Assembly: GCF_024298865.1 (NCBI RefSeq)
Contig: NZ_CP101161.1
Span: 2,253,227 to 2,317,226 of the forward strand
DNA length: 64,000 nucleotides
Source: Halorarius halobius
GTDB taxonomy: Archaea > Halobacteriota > Halobacteria > Halobacteriales > Haloarculaceae
Reading direction: 5' to 3'
The notes under the pieces are model-generated. The model made no database searches and was not told the origin of the DNA. It saw only the letters and a program-made list of their open reading frames with translations. A program made the translations under genes and the position numbers. Numbering within the stretch: position 1 is the stretch's first letter; each line of letters starts with the position of its first letter. Shown here in pieces: positions 20,584 through 28,570 of the stretch.

Positions 20584-21495
20584 ATGGCAGGGGAAACAAC
20601 TGAGGGGGGCACGGCGGGGGCCGCAAGCGGCGTCCGGTCGCTGTTGTTCGGCGACGAGGACCCGCGGCTCCGCGCGACGTGGCGGCTACTGCTCGCGGTG
20701 CCGCTCGTCCTCTCGACGCAGTTCGTCGCCCGCGCGGTCACGGGCGCGCTCGGCGTCCCGGGGATGGTGCCGACGGGGCTCGCACAGGCCGGCTGGTTCG
20801 GTCTCCTGTTCGTCCTCTGGGCGCGGTACGTGGACCGGCGGGCAATCCGGAACTACGGGCTCACCCTCTCGACGGGGTGGCTCCGCGACGCCGTCGTCGC
20901 CTTCTCGGCCGTCGTCGTCGGCTACGTGGTCTGGTACGGCGGCGCGGCGGCGCTGGGGGTCGCCAGTCTCGCCGTCGCCGCGGACGCGTCGCTCGCCGTC
21001 GCACTTGCGGGGGCGTTCGTGGCGCTCGCGGTCAACGTCTGGGTGCAGGACACCGTCTACTTCGGTCTCGTCCTCCGGAACGCCGCCGAGGGCGCCGGCA
21101 GTCGCGGGCTGACGGCGCGTCGTGCCGTCCTCGCGGGGTGGGTCGTCGCCGCCGCGTTCTTCGTGGTCATCCACGGGGAGCCGGCTGGGCGCGTGGGCAC
21201 GCTCGGGGTCGCCGGCGCCGTATTCGGCTTGCTGTACGTGCTCACCGGCGACCTCTCCGTTCCCATCGGCTTCCACCTCGGCCTGAACTTCGTCGGCGGC
21301 TGGCTGTTTCTGCCCGCGGACGCCGGCGGTCCTACCGCCGTCTCGGTGTCCGGCGCCGCGCCCGTGGTCGGCTCGGCGGCACGCGCGGGCCAGCCACAGA
21401 TGGTGGTGGCGCTGGCGCTCGTCGTCGGGTGGCTGTGGTGGACGCGCGATGACGTCGGGGTCGCCACGGACATCGCCCGCTGGCGCGGCCGGTAG
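20584..21495 (+). CDS. CPBP-like membrane protein with lost catalytic glutamates
   Basis: A 303-residue protein with about eight hydrophobic segments and the CPBP layout. At the place of the usual EExxxRG motif it has QDTVYFG, so both glutamates and the arginine are replaced. The later histidine motifs persist (FVVIHGEPAG and GFHLGLNFVGG). This suggests a family member that kept the fold but probably not glutamate-based proteolysis. Compare the intact paralogue at 7.4 kb. Long Gly/Ala-rich linkers lie near the C-terminus. The gene is divergent from maeB and may be regulated by the inverted repeat at 20,542. Confidence 0.7.
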   Translation: MAGETTEGGTAGAASGVRSLLFGDEDPRLRATWRLLLAVPLVLSTQFVARAVTGALGVPGMVPTGLAQAGWFGLLFVLWARYVDRRAIRNYGLTLSTGWLRDAVVAFSAVVVGYVVWYGGAAALGVASLAVAADASLAVALAGAFVALAVNVWVQDTVYFGLVLRNAAEGAGSRGLTARRAVLAGWVVAAAFFVVIHGEPAGRVGTLGVAGAVFGLLYVLTGDLSVPIGFHLGLNFVGGWLFLPADAGGPTAVSVSGAAPVVGSAARAGQPQMVVALALVVGWLWWTRDDVGVATDIARWRGR

Positions 21496-21555
21496 CCGGG
21501 CCGGTCACCTCGCCCGAAAAGAAGGGGTCAAGTTCCCCCCGGCCCGAGCGCCGGT

Positions 21556-22380
21556 ATGGAGTACCGATTCCGGAATCTCGCGGCCGCGACGGCCGTCCTC
21601 ACCGGGTTCCTCATGCTGCTCGGGGTGTTCACCGCCGCCGAGGGCGCGGGACTCACCTGCGCACAGCGCTGGCCGCTGTGTGACGGCCCGCTCGGGGGGT
21701 TGCTCCCCGCGAACTATCTGAGCGGCGTCGAGTGGTTCCACCGCGTCGTCGCCGCCGTCACCGGGCTGGTCATCCTCGGACAGACCGTGCAGGCGTGGCG
21801 CACCGGCCAATCGGCGGGCGTTCGCTACGCATCGACGCTCGCGCTGGTCGTCCTCCCGGTGCAGGTCGTGCTCGGGATGTTCACCGTGACTACCTACGAG
21901 TGGCTCGTGCTGGTGGCGCATTTCGCGACGGCGACGCTCATCTTCGCGGCGGTCGTGTACGCCGCCGCCCGCGCGTACGCCGGGTCGATGGAGCGCACCG
22001 CGGTCCGGGCCCGGACCGCCACGCTCGTCGGCGCGGGACTGGCGCCGCTCGCGGCCGTCGTCTCGCCGCGACTCGTGTTCGAGTTCGGCTCCGCCGTCCA
22101 GGTGGCGTACTACGCGCTACTGTTGACGCTGTTTGCGGCGCTTCTGTCCGCGACGGTGTGGCTCCGCGCCGAGCGGACTCGCGCGGTGACGGGCCTGGCC
22201 ACGCTCGTCGTCGCCGGCCTGCTCGTGCTCGGCCGACAGAACTACGGCCGGACGGTCGCGCTCGGAACCGTCGTCGCGCTCGGACTCGTGCTGGTCTGTT
22301 CGCTCGTCGCCTCCCGGTGGGCGAAAGCCGAAATCGCCGTGAAGCGGTCGACCGGCATCTTCGCCGACTCGGACGACTGA
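21556..22380 (+). CDS. ctaA: CtaA/COX15-like haem A synthase
   Basis: A 274-residue membrane protein matching the archaeal CtaA family, which oxidises haem O to haem A for terminal oxidases. The N-terminal half has the Cys pair GLTCAQRWPLC, a His in EWFHRVVA and another in LVLVAHFATA, as expected for one four-helix haem-binding bundle. The C-terminal half (about 145-255) has hydrophobic segments but I see no histidine in it, so the second bundle looks degenerate. The ATG 21556 follows a short leader after the CPBP-like gene. Confidence 0.8.
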   Translation: MEYRFRNLAAATAVLTGFLMLLGVFTAAEGAGLTCAQRWPLCDGPLGGLLPANYLSGVEWFHRVVAAVTGLVILGQTVQAWRTGQSAGVRYASTLALVVLPVQVVLGMFTVTTYEWLVLVAHFATATLIFAAVVYAAARAYAGSMERTAVRARTATLVGAGLAPLAAVVSPRLVFEFGSAVQVAYYALLLTLFAALLSATVWLRAERTRAVTGLATLVVAGLLVLGRQNYGRTVALGTVVALGLVLVCSLVASRWAKAEIAVKRSTGIFADSDD

Positions 22381-22461
22381 GCGGGTCCGACCGAAAGGAG
22401 TTGCCACGGGTCGGTGACGCGCCCCCGAGTTTTTATCCTCGCGCCCCGCGTTCGTTGAGGC

Positions 22462-22740
22462 ATGACCGAACTACTCACCGACGAGGAGATAGACGCACAG
22501 CTACCCCACGACTGGGAGCGCGACGGCGACGAGATAGTTCGTACCTTCGAGTTCGACTCGTATCTCGAAGGGGTCGGCTTCGCCGCCGGCGCGGGCGGAC
22601 TCGCCGAGGAGGCGTTCCACCACCCGACGATGACCGTCGAGTGGCGCGAGGTGGAGGTCCGGCTGACGACCCACGACGCGGGCGGCATCACCGGGAAGGA
22701 CATCTCGCTTGCGGGCCGGCTCAACGAACTGGCCGACTGA
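22462..22740 (+). CDS. 4a-hydroxytetrahydrobiopterin dehydratase (pterin-4a-carbinolamine dehydratase)
   Basis: A 92-residue protein of the PCD/DCoH family, which dehydrates the 4a-carbinolamine formed when aromatic amino acid hydroxylases use tetrahydropterin; in archaea the pterin substrate is uncertain. The diagnostic signature is FHHPTMTVEWREVEVRLTTH followed by DAGGIT, with the catalytic histidines present. Length is normal. The next gene begins two bases after its stop, so they are probably cotranscribed. Confidence 0.9.
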   Translation: MTELLTDEEIDAQLPHDWERDGDEIVRTFEFDSYLEGVGFAAGAGGLAEEAFHHPTMTVEWREVEVRLTTHDAGGITGKDISLAGRLNELAD

Positions 22741-22741
22741 C

Positions 22742-23110
22742 GTGGCCGCCTACGTGTTTCGGGTGCGGTTCCGGGTCGATTCGTCGGACCCGGACGTGTC
22801 GCTCGAGCCAGCGACGTTCGAGACGGTACTCAGAAAGCGGGCCGCACCGCCCGGCGACGAGGGGTGGCTGTTCTTCCGCGACAACCTGTGGCGCGGCGAG
22901 GTGAACGACGAGCGACATCTCCGGGAGACGGCATCGGAGACGCTGGGCGTCGAGGTGGCGTCGGTGTCGTTCAGCGAACTGACGTGTGACGCGGAGTATC
23001 TCGCGGCGTTGAACGCCGAAATCGAGGCGAACCTCGGGCTGTTCAACGCGGGGAACGCCGAGGAAGTCGTGCGGAACTACCTGGGGTCGAGCGTCCGAAT
23101 CGACGGCTAG
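22742..23110 (+). CDS. LWR-salt family protein
   Basis: A 122-residue protein of the haloarchaea-restricted LWR-salt family, named for the conserved LWR core, visible here in FFRDNLWRGEVNDERHLRET. Function is unknown. I chose GTG 22742, one base after the upstream TGA, because VAAYVFRVRF is the family's beginning; the longer frame upstream overlaps the dehydratase gene in another frame. The gene overlaps the 3' end of the convergent HTH gene by four bases. Confidence 0.75.
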   Translation: MAAYVFRVRFRVDSSDPDVSLEPATFETVLRKRAAPPGDEGWLFFRDNLWRGEVNDERHLRETASETLGVEVASVSFSELTCDAEYLAALNAEIEANLGLFNAGNAEEVVRNYLGSSVRIDG

Positions 23111-23511
23111 TCCTGTGCGGCGACGGCCAGCGCGTCGGCGTCCTCGTACTTCTCGCGGAACTCCGCGATGAGTTGACCCATCTGTGCGTACCAGTCGTTG
23201 AGCATCCGTTGCATCTCGTCGGCCACCTGGTCGGGGTCCGCAGGGGTGAACACGTGGTAGTAGCCGCCCTGGTCGTAGTTCACCTGCTCCTTCCGGACGA
23301 ACCCGGTGTCCTTGAGCCGCCGGACCGAGCGGTAGGCGGTCGAGCGTTCGCGGTCGACTGCCTCCGCGATCTCGTCGACCGTCAGCGGTTCCTCGGCGTC
23401 GACGAGGACGGCGAACACCTCCCGGTCGAGCGCCTTCAGGCCGTGGAAACACTCCAGCAGGCCCTCGCAGGCCATGTCCTCCCGGAGCATCTCGCCGATG
23501 GAATCGCCCAT
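23107..23511 (-). CDS. TrmB-like HTH regulator with two cysteines near the N-terminus
   Basis: A 134-residue protein. A winged helix covers about 20-85 (DREVFAVLVDAEEPLTVDEI, then RERSTAYRSVRRLKDTGFV and a QGGYYHVFTPA wing), and a helical C-terminus (DEMQRMLNDWYAQMGQLI) may dimerise. Cys15 and Cys21 lie in MACEGLLECF just before the HTH. It sits directly before the rhodanese-MBL gene and its sulfur neighbours on the same strand, so it is a candidate sensor of persulfide or sulfide through these thiols. That role is inferred from context; the fold is what the sequence shows. Confidence 0.75.
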   Translation of the reverse strand: MGDSIGEMLREDMACEGLLECFHGLKALDREVFAVLVDAEEPLTVDEIAEAVDRERSTAYRSVRRLKDTGFVRKEQVNYDQGGYYHVFTPADPDQVADEMQRMLNDWYAQMGQLIAEFREKYEDADALAVAAQD

Positions 23512-23633
23512 CTCACCGGGCTGTACGCGCCGGCGCGGAATAACGCTTGTGTCGTGCCGGCCCAAGACCGGCCGCTCGGCGTCGCGGGCGTCGGACGGTC
23601 GCTCCGGATGGTCGTGTCGGTCGGGCACGGTCC

Positions 23634-24824
23634 TCAGTCGGAGGTCAACGCGTCCTGGCTGGCCGCGCAGTTGTTCGGACCGAGCTCCAGTTCGAACGCC
23701 CGTTCGTCGTCCACGGACCGCTTTCCGAGGTTCGTCTCGATGATGTCCTCGTAGTTCGCCGGGCGGGGTGGCATATCCGCGAGCACCAGTTCGACGAACG
23801 CGTCCTCCTCCATCGTGAGCGCGTCCATCCGGTCGACGAGCGCGTGTAGCGGCGCGGTGTAGGTGCCGTCGTCGGCCGGGTCGGCGGCGTCGCTTACGTG
23901 CGCGCCCGCGACGAGCACGTCGTCCTCGAGGGGGAGCACCTTCTCGTGGAGCGAGTCGTGGAGCCGTCGGGCCGCGTCGGCCGCGCCCTCGTCGCCCTCC
24001 TCGAGGTCCGGGCGGGCGACGCTCTCGACGAACAGCCCGTCGCCGGTCGCCAGCAGGCTCCCGCCGACGAGATACGAGGTCATCCCCGAGGTGTGGCCGG
24101 GCGTGTGAACCACCTCGACGGTGGCGTCGCCGACAGCGAACGTCTCGCCGTCCCCCGCGGTGACCAGATCGTCGGCGTAGGTGACGCCGCGCTGTTCGGT
24201 CGCGGCCGGGATGACACCCGTCGTCGCCTCGTCGTCGAGCGTGCGGACGCCCGAGACGTGGTCGGCGTGGATGTGGGTGTCGAGCGCGTACACGAGGTCG
24301 GCCCCCTCCTCGGCCGCGTCCGCGCGGTAGCGGTCCGCGAACTCGCGCAGGGGGTCGATGACCGCCGCCTCGTCGCCGTCGACGACCATGTAGCTGAGAC
24401 AGCCGCTGGACGGTCGCTGGTACTGATAGACGGTGCCGGGCCCGTCGTAGCGCGTCACCTCGTGGCGCTCGTAGATGCGCGCCCAGCCGTTCATCCCCTC
24501 CGCGAGGTGGACCACGTCGTACCCTTCCTCGGCGAGCGTGCCGGCGACGTACTCGCTGGCGCCGCCCTTCGCACAGAGGACGACCAGCGGGTCGCCCTCG
24601 GGCACGCGCTCGAGCGCGTCGTCGTCGACGCCGTCGAGGAACTCGAAGTACGGAACGTTGGCTATCTCGACGCCCTCGCCGTCGATGTGCCACTCCTGGA
24701 AGTCGCCCTCCATCCGGGCGTCGAGTATCGTCACCTCGTCGCCCGCGTCGATACGGGCCTTCAGGTCCTCGGGGGCGAGCGATTCGACCGGTTCGTCCGG
24801 AGTCGGAAACGCGTCTGCATCCAT
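23634..24824 (-). CDS. Rhodanese-metallo-beta-lactamase fusion (persulfide dioxygenase type)
   Basis: A 396-residue two-domain protein. Residues 15-120 form a rhodanese with active-site Cys84 in LCAKGGAS. Residues about 125-340 form a metallo-beta-lactamase fold with THIHADHVSG (His184, His186, Asp188, His189), HTPGHTSGM and later GAHVSD, as in ETHE1/BlaR-type persulfide dioxygenases. The likely reaction is oxidation of glutathione- or other low-molecular-weight persulfide to sulfite, with the rhodanese moving sulfur to or from thiosulfate. Fusions of this kind serve sulfide detoxification. TauE next to it could export the product sulfite. The start ATG 24824 lies 33 bases from a perfect 16-bp palindrome. 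Confidence 0.85.
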   Translation of the reverse strand: MDADAFPTPDEPVESLAPEDLKARIDAGDEVTILDARMEGDFQEWHIDGEGVEIANVPYFEFLDGVDDDALERVPEGDPLVVLCAKGGASEYVAGTLAEEGYDVVHLAEGMNGWARIYERHEVTRYDGPGTVYQYQRPSSGCLSYMVVDGDEAAVIDPLREFADRYRADAAEEGADLVYALDTHIHADHVSGVRTLDDEATTGVIPAATEQRGVTYADDLVTAGDGETFAVGDATVEVVHTPGHTSGMTSYLVGGSLLATGDGLFVESVARPDLEEGDEGAADAARRLHDSLHEKVLPLEDDVLVAGAHVSDAADPADDGTYTAPLHALVDRMDALTMEEDAFVELVLADMPPRPANYEDIIETNLGKRSVDDERAFELELGPNNCAASQDALTSD

Positions 24825-24857
24825 GCGTCACTCCCTGCTTGGTGACTAGGGAAGTTA

Positions 24858-24873
24858 AGAATTGCGCAATTCT
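24858..24873. promoter_or_regulatory. Perfect 16-bp palindrome upstream of the rhodanese-MBL gene
   Basis: AGAATTGCGCAATTCT is a perfect palindrome. It begins 34 bases before the ATG of the rhodanese-MBL gene, on or just upstream of the expected TATA site, so a dimeric regulator bound here would block or activate transcription. The neighbouring two-cysteine HTH protein is the obvious candidate. Confidence 0.55.
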
Positions 24874-24938
24874 CACAATATCATCTCGTCAGCCGTGGCT
24901 GGGGAGAGCGCGGTGCGTACGGAAAATCGAGTATCGCG

Positions 24939-25973
24939 TCAGTCGGCGCTGACGGAGCGGCTCTCCGGGGCTTCCGCACGGAGCTCCCGGACGGCGCTGA
25001 CCGTGACTGCGGCGCTGACCAGTAGCGCCGCCCCGAGGATGATGGCAAGGCTGACGGTGTCGAGCACCGGCACGTCGAGTGCGCCGCCGACCTTGCGAAC
25101 CGCCACGGCGAGCGCACCGAGCAGTAGCATGACGCCGAAGTACACCTTGATGTCGTCCTCGTCGACGAGGCTCGTCGCGCCCGCGCCGAGACGCGCGCCG
25201 AGCGCGCTCCCCGCGAGCAGGGGGGCGACGATAGTCAGGTCGACCGCGCCGTCGAGCGCGTACAGGAAGCTCCCGATGCCGCCCGAGAACACGATTTCGA
25301 ACAGGTCGGTGCCGACGGCCACGGGAACCGGCACCCCGATGAGGTAGAACAGCGCGGGCATGCGGATGAATCCGCCACCCACGCCGAGCAGTCCCGACAG
25401 CAGACCCGTGGCGAACCCCACTGCGAGAATCATCCACAGCGAGACGGTGAAGCCGCCACGGACGCTGATCATCGGGGGGAGGTGGACGGACTGTATCCTC
25501 TTGGCGATGTCGGGGATGTCGTCCGGGTCCACGTCGGCGTCCTCCTCGACGTCGTGGCTGATACCCCCGTCACCGCCCTTCAGTGCTGTGTAGGTGACGA
25601 ACAGTCCGATGGCACCCAGCAGGAACACGTAGGCGACGCTGACGACGGTGTCGGCGTACCCCATCCGCTGGAGCCAGTGGAGCCCTTGCTTGCCGACCTC
25701 GATGCCGGCCGTGGTGCCGGCTATCATCAGCACTCCCAACTTGTAGTCGACCTGGCCCAGGTCGCGGTGTTTCAGCGTGGCGATGACGCTGGTTCCGAAC
25801 ACGAACGCCAGCCCGGATGCGACCGCCACGTCCGGCTTGTACCCCATGACCAGGAGCGCGGGCGTCACCAGGAACGACCCGCCCATCCCGAAGAACCCGA
25901 ACAGGATGCCGATGAGCAGTCCGAACCCGGTGAACGTCGCGAGCAACATCGCGCTGATTCCGAACAGTTCCAC
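24939..25973 (-). CDS. TauE/SafE family sulfite or sulfonate exporter-like permease
   Basis: A 344-residue membrane protein with two similar halves: FGFFGMGGSFLVTPALLVMG in the first and SGLLGVGGGFIRMPALFYLI in the second, the paired signature of TauE/SafE permeases (about eight helices). A charged loop of about 50 residues divides the halves. The family moves sulfite, sulfoacetate or other organosulfur anions, usually outward. Next to a persulfide dioxygenase, sulfite export is the most plausible role. The start is GTG 25973, two bases after the stop of the 49-residue gene, so the pair is coupled. Confidence 0.85.
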   Translation of the reverse strand: MELFGISAMLLATFTGFGLLIGILFGFFGMGGSFLVTPALLVMGYKPDVAVASGLAFVFGTSVIATLKHRDLGQVDYKLGVLMIAGTTAGIEVGKQGLHWLQRMGYADTVVSVAYVFLLGAIGLFVTYTALKGGDGGISHDVEEDADVDPDDIPDIAKRIQSVHLPPMISVRGGFTVSLWMILAVGFATGLLSGLLGVGGGFIRMPALFYLIGVPVPVAVGTDLFEIVFSGGIGSFLYALDGAVDLTIVAPLLAGSALGARLGAGATSLVDEDDIKVYFGVMLLLGALAVAVRKVGGALDVPVLDTVSLAIILGAALLVSAAVTVSAVRELRAEAPESRSVSAD

Positions 25974-25975
25974 GG

Positions 25976-26125
25976 TCAGTCACCCCGGAGTGCGTCGGTC
26001 ACTTTCGGCCCGAGATACCGCTCGAGGGCGCCGTACCCGACGTACAGCAGGATGGCCTCGACGAGCACGATGCCGATGAGTTCGACCGCCTGGCCGACCC
26101 CACCGAGGCTCTCAAGCCCGAACAT
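25976..26125 (-). CDS. 49-residue single-helix protein, partner of TauE
   Basis: A short gene of 49 residues beginning MFGLESLGGVGQAVELIGIV. It has one hydrophobic helix (about 13-32) followed by a polar tail (ERYLGPKVTDALRGD). It ends two bases before the TauE GTG start. Its codon use matches haloarchaeal genes, and similar very small single-helix proteins precede TauE genes in related genomes. It could be a small subunit or regulator of the exporter; function is unknown. Confidence 0.65.
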   Translation of the reverse strand: MFGLESLGGVGQAVELIGIVLVEAILLYVGYGALERYLGPKVTDALRGD

Positions 26126-26397
26126 TGTTGATGTCGCGTCGCGATAGTCTTGTGAATTTCTCGAACATCTGCACGGACGAGTGTAGACGAATGGGGCTAA
26201 TAACGGTTTTGGACACAGCGTGCAATACTATATCGCGGTAACGAACGGGTGGTGATTGATAAGTTATGGATGGCTACGAGCGTCGAAGGGTGGGGAATCC
26301 GGTTGAGACGATCACGGTAGCGCGCGCGAGCCTCCGCGAACTGGCGGAGTTGCGCCGCTCGACGGTGGACGTCGAAGAAGGAACGGACGGTCGACGG
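26126..26397. other. Intergenic promoter region between the TauE and YeeE transcription units
   Basis: About 270 bases upstream of the 49-residue gene, and downstream of the YeeE pair. It contains an AT-rich stretch with ACTATAT (26227-26233) and a TGCAATAC half-site at 26221, which recurs inverted before the TusA gene. An open + strand frame starting at 26266 runs antisense into the YeeE gene and is not accepted as a gene. Confidence 0.4.
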
Positions 26398-26859
26398 TCA
26401 GTCGGCGGTCGTCGCGTCGGTGCCGGCGTCAGCGCGACGCGACCGCCAGCGACCCTGGAGGTACGCGCCGATGAACATCCCGCCGATGGCCCAGAGGATG
26501 GGCCAGTTGCCGACGCCGAGACTGGCGTAGGCGGCGCCGGGACAGATGCCCGACAGCCCCCAGCCGACGCCGAACACCGTCCCGCCGACGACGACGTTGC
26601 GGTCGAGTTCCTTGAGTCGACGCGTGTACGACGCGCCGGTCAGGGGCGCGCGCCGGTCGGAGAGCCGCGAGGCGACCGTCATCGTCGCCCCGCTGACGAC
26701 CGCGGCGCCGCCCATCACGAACAGCAGACCGAGGTCGTCGAACTGCAGGAAGTTGAGGACCACCTCGGGGCGGGCCATGTGGCTGTAGCCGAGCCCAAAC
26801 CCGAATATCAGCCCGCCGACGAGGATGCTCGCGTAGAACGCGAGGCTCCGGTCGCTCAC
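26398..26859 (-). CDS. YeeE/YedE-type sulfur transporter, C-terminal half
   Basis: A 153-residue membrane protein with about four helices, carrying GLSGICPGAAYASLG with Cys106. YeeE-family transporters import thiosulfate through a path lined by conserved cysteines; here the two halves are separate genes. The start is GTG 26859, inside GTGA shared with the stop of the first-half gene, so translation is coupled. A C-terminal charged tail (RSRRADAGTDATTAD) is cytoplasmic if the helix count is right. It needs the partner half to work. Confidence 0.85.
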   Translation of the reverse strand: MSDRSLAFYASILVGGLIFGFGLGYSHMARPEVVLNFLQFDDLGLLFVMGGAAVVSGATMTVASRLSDRRAPLTGASYTRRLKELDRNVVVGGTVFGVGWGLSGICPGAAYASLGVGNWPILWAIGGMFIGAYLQGRWRSRRADAGTDATTAD

Positions 26860-27380
26860 GGCATCACCCCCAGTGCTTGGACGACCTGCGCGGTGACGAT
26901 GGCGACGAGCATGAACGTCGCCACGTTGACGATGGAGGTGCGTGACACCGACCCGACCCCGCAGACGCCGTGCCCGGAGGTACAGCCCTTGCCCAGGCGG
27001 GTGCCGACGCCGACGAGGATGCCGCCGACGAACAGCCGCCACGGCTGAACGTCGGTCGTCCAGGTCCCGCCACGGACGAACAGCGCGTAGACGGCCGCGC
27101 CGCCGACGATGCCGAGCGTGAACACCAGCCGCCAGTCGCGGGACTCGAGGTAGTCGGTCTGGTTGAGCCGACCGAGGTTCGACACGTACGAGAGCGTGCT
27201 CTCGAGGAACGTGCTCGCGCCCGCCTTGATGCCCGTCGCCAGGTAGATGAACGCCACCCCGGCGCCGATGAACAGGCCCCCGACGAGGTAGCGTGCGATG
27301 CCGTTCGGGAACAGCGCCTCCATCACGGCCGGACCACCTCGCCCGACCGCGTCGTCCGCAGGTCGTCTCTCATGAGTCAT
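26856..27380 (-). CDS. YeeE/YedE-type sulfur transporter, N-terminal half
   Basis: A 174-residue membrane protein with about four helices. The conserved cysteine loop GKGCTSGHGVCGVG (Cys133, Cys140) matches the thiosulfate path of YeeE. It overlaps the second-half gene by four bases. The start may be ATG 27380, or the internal ATG encoding MEALFPNG 19 codons later, which lies nearer to the first helix. It is divergent from the TusA gene, so the 195-base region between carries both promoters. With TusA and DsrE next to it, the transporter probably feeds sulfane sulfur into that relay. Confidence 0.85.
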   Translation of the reverse strand: MTHERRPADDAVGRGGPAVMEALFPNGIARYLVGGLFIGAGVAFIYLATGIKAGASTFLESTLSYVSNLGRLNQTDYLESRDWRLVFTLGIVGGAAVYALFVRGGTWTTDVQPWRLFVGGILVGVGTRLGKGCTSGHGVCGVGSVSRTSIVNVATFMLVAIVTAQVVQALGVMP

Positions 27381-27575
27381 GCGACCCTATCCACCAGACG
27401 CTCAAAAGAGTTTGCATAGAATACCACACTTTGCACAACACTATTTCGTCGACAAACGGCTATTGGTGGCTCAAACCTCTGTTACCTACTGTATCCAATT
27501 GTCGTATATCGCGAGTCGCACAATAATCGATAGGGTTATCAACCCCGCACCCAGTATTGCACGGTGTAAGCAACA

Positions 27576-27833
27576 ATGAGTTTGGAAGCCGAACCGACGC
27601 AGACGCTCGACGTGAAAGGTGCCTCCTGTCCGATGCCGGTCGTGAAGACGAAGCAGGCGGTCGACGACCTCGAGGCCGGTGACGTGCTGGAGGTGCTGGC
27701 GACCGACTCCGGTAGCGTGAGCGACATCGACGGCTGGGCGGGCGGCACCCCCGGCGTGTCGCTTGCCGACCAGACCGAACGCGAGGAGGACGGTGAGACG
27801 GTGTACGTCCACTACGTGCAGGTCGAGGAATGA
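27576..27833 (+). CDS. TusA family sulfur carrier protein
   Basis: An 85-residue protein with the TusA motif SCPMPVVKTK; Cys18 is the persulfide-carrying residue. Such proteins relay sulfane sulfur between YeeE transporters, rhodaneses and DsrE partners. Because it sits beside YeeE and DsrE rather than tRNA-thiolation genes, a role in sulfur trafficking is likelier than 2-thiouridine synthesis. Its ATG is 14 bases after a GTATTGCAC half-site. It overlaps the DsrE gene by four bases (ATGA). Confidence 0.9.
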   Translation: MSLEAEPTQTLDVKGASCPMPVVKTKQAVDDLEAGDVLEVLATDSGSVSDIDGWAGGTPGVSLADQTEREEDGETVYVHYVQVEE

Positions 27834-28411
27834 GCACCGACACCGACGAGGCGGGCGGTGAGCCCACGGCCGCGTCCGCCGCCGAACTGCAGGCGCGCGT
27901 CGAGGAGCTGGAAGAGCGGCTCGCGGCCGTCGAGAGCGACGACGCCGACGACGGGAAGTCGATGGTCATCATCGCCACGAAGGGGACGCTCGACATGGCG
28001 TACCCGCCGCTCATACTCGCGTCTACGGCCGCCGCCTTCGACTGGGACGTCACCCTGTTCCACACGTTCTGGGGGCTCGACATCCTCCACGAGGAGCGGT
28101 CGAAGAACCTGAAGCTCAGCTCCGTCGGCAATCCCAACATGCCCGTCCCGAACGCTATCGCGGCGCTCCCGGGGATGGACCGGGTCACGACTGCGATGAT
28201 GGAGAAGCGCATCGACGACAACGAGACGGCCACCATCGAGGAGCTCGTCGACACCTCCCTGGAGATGGGCGTCGAGATGCAGGCCTGTCAGATGACCATC
28301 GACCTGATGGACTACGACGAAGACGAGTTCTACGACGGCGTCACCGTCGGCGTCGGTGCCGCCACCGCTCTCCAGCGGATGGCCGACGCCGACGTCCAGC
28401 TTTTGGTCTGA
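27830..28411 (+). CDS. DsrE/DsrF/DrsH-like sulfur relay protein
   Basis: A 193-residue protein. An acidic N-terminal segment with a short predicted coiled coil (ELQARVEELEERLAAVE) precedes the DsrE fold (MVIIATKGTLDMAYPPLILA, then VTLFHTFWGLDIL). Cys153 in GVEMQACQMTIDLM sits at the position of the active cysteine of DsrE2-type proteins. It starts inside the TusA stop codon (ATGA) and so is made with it. Expected role: accept or hand on sulfane sulfur with TusA. The coiled coil may dimerise or dock to a partner. Confidence 0.85.
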   Translation: MSTDTDEAGGEPTAASAAELQARVEELEERLAAVESDDADDGKSMVIIATKGTLDMAYPPLILASTAAAFDWDVTLFHTFWGLDILHEERSKNLKLSSVGNPNMPVPNAIAALPGMDRVTTAMMEKRIDDNETATIEELVDTSLEMGVEMQACQMTIDLMDYDEDEFYDGVTVGVGAATALQRMADADVQLLV

Positions 28412-28570
28412 CGACCCGGAAACCCCTTGCACTCGGAGCCGTAACCGTCGCCCGTGCGGCGATGACGACATCCGTTACCCCCGCTCCGAGCCCCGTGTGA
28501 CGACGACATCACACCGAGCCGCACGCCGCCGGAAGGCACTTATCGGACAGCCGCCTACCGTCCGGTCCTG

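Noticed and set aside
26266..27048. Open frame of 260 codons on the + strand
   Set aside because: Runs antisense through the YeeE genes and its composition follows their third-codon GC pattern; only the first part lies in intergenic DNA and it has no family resemblance.
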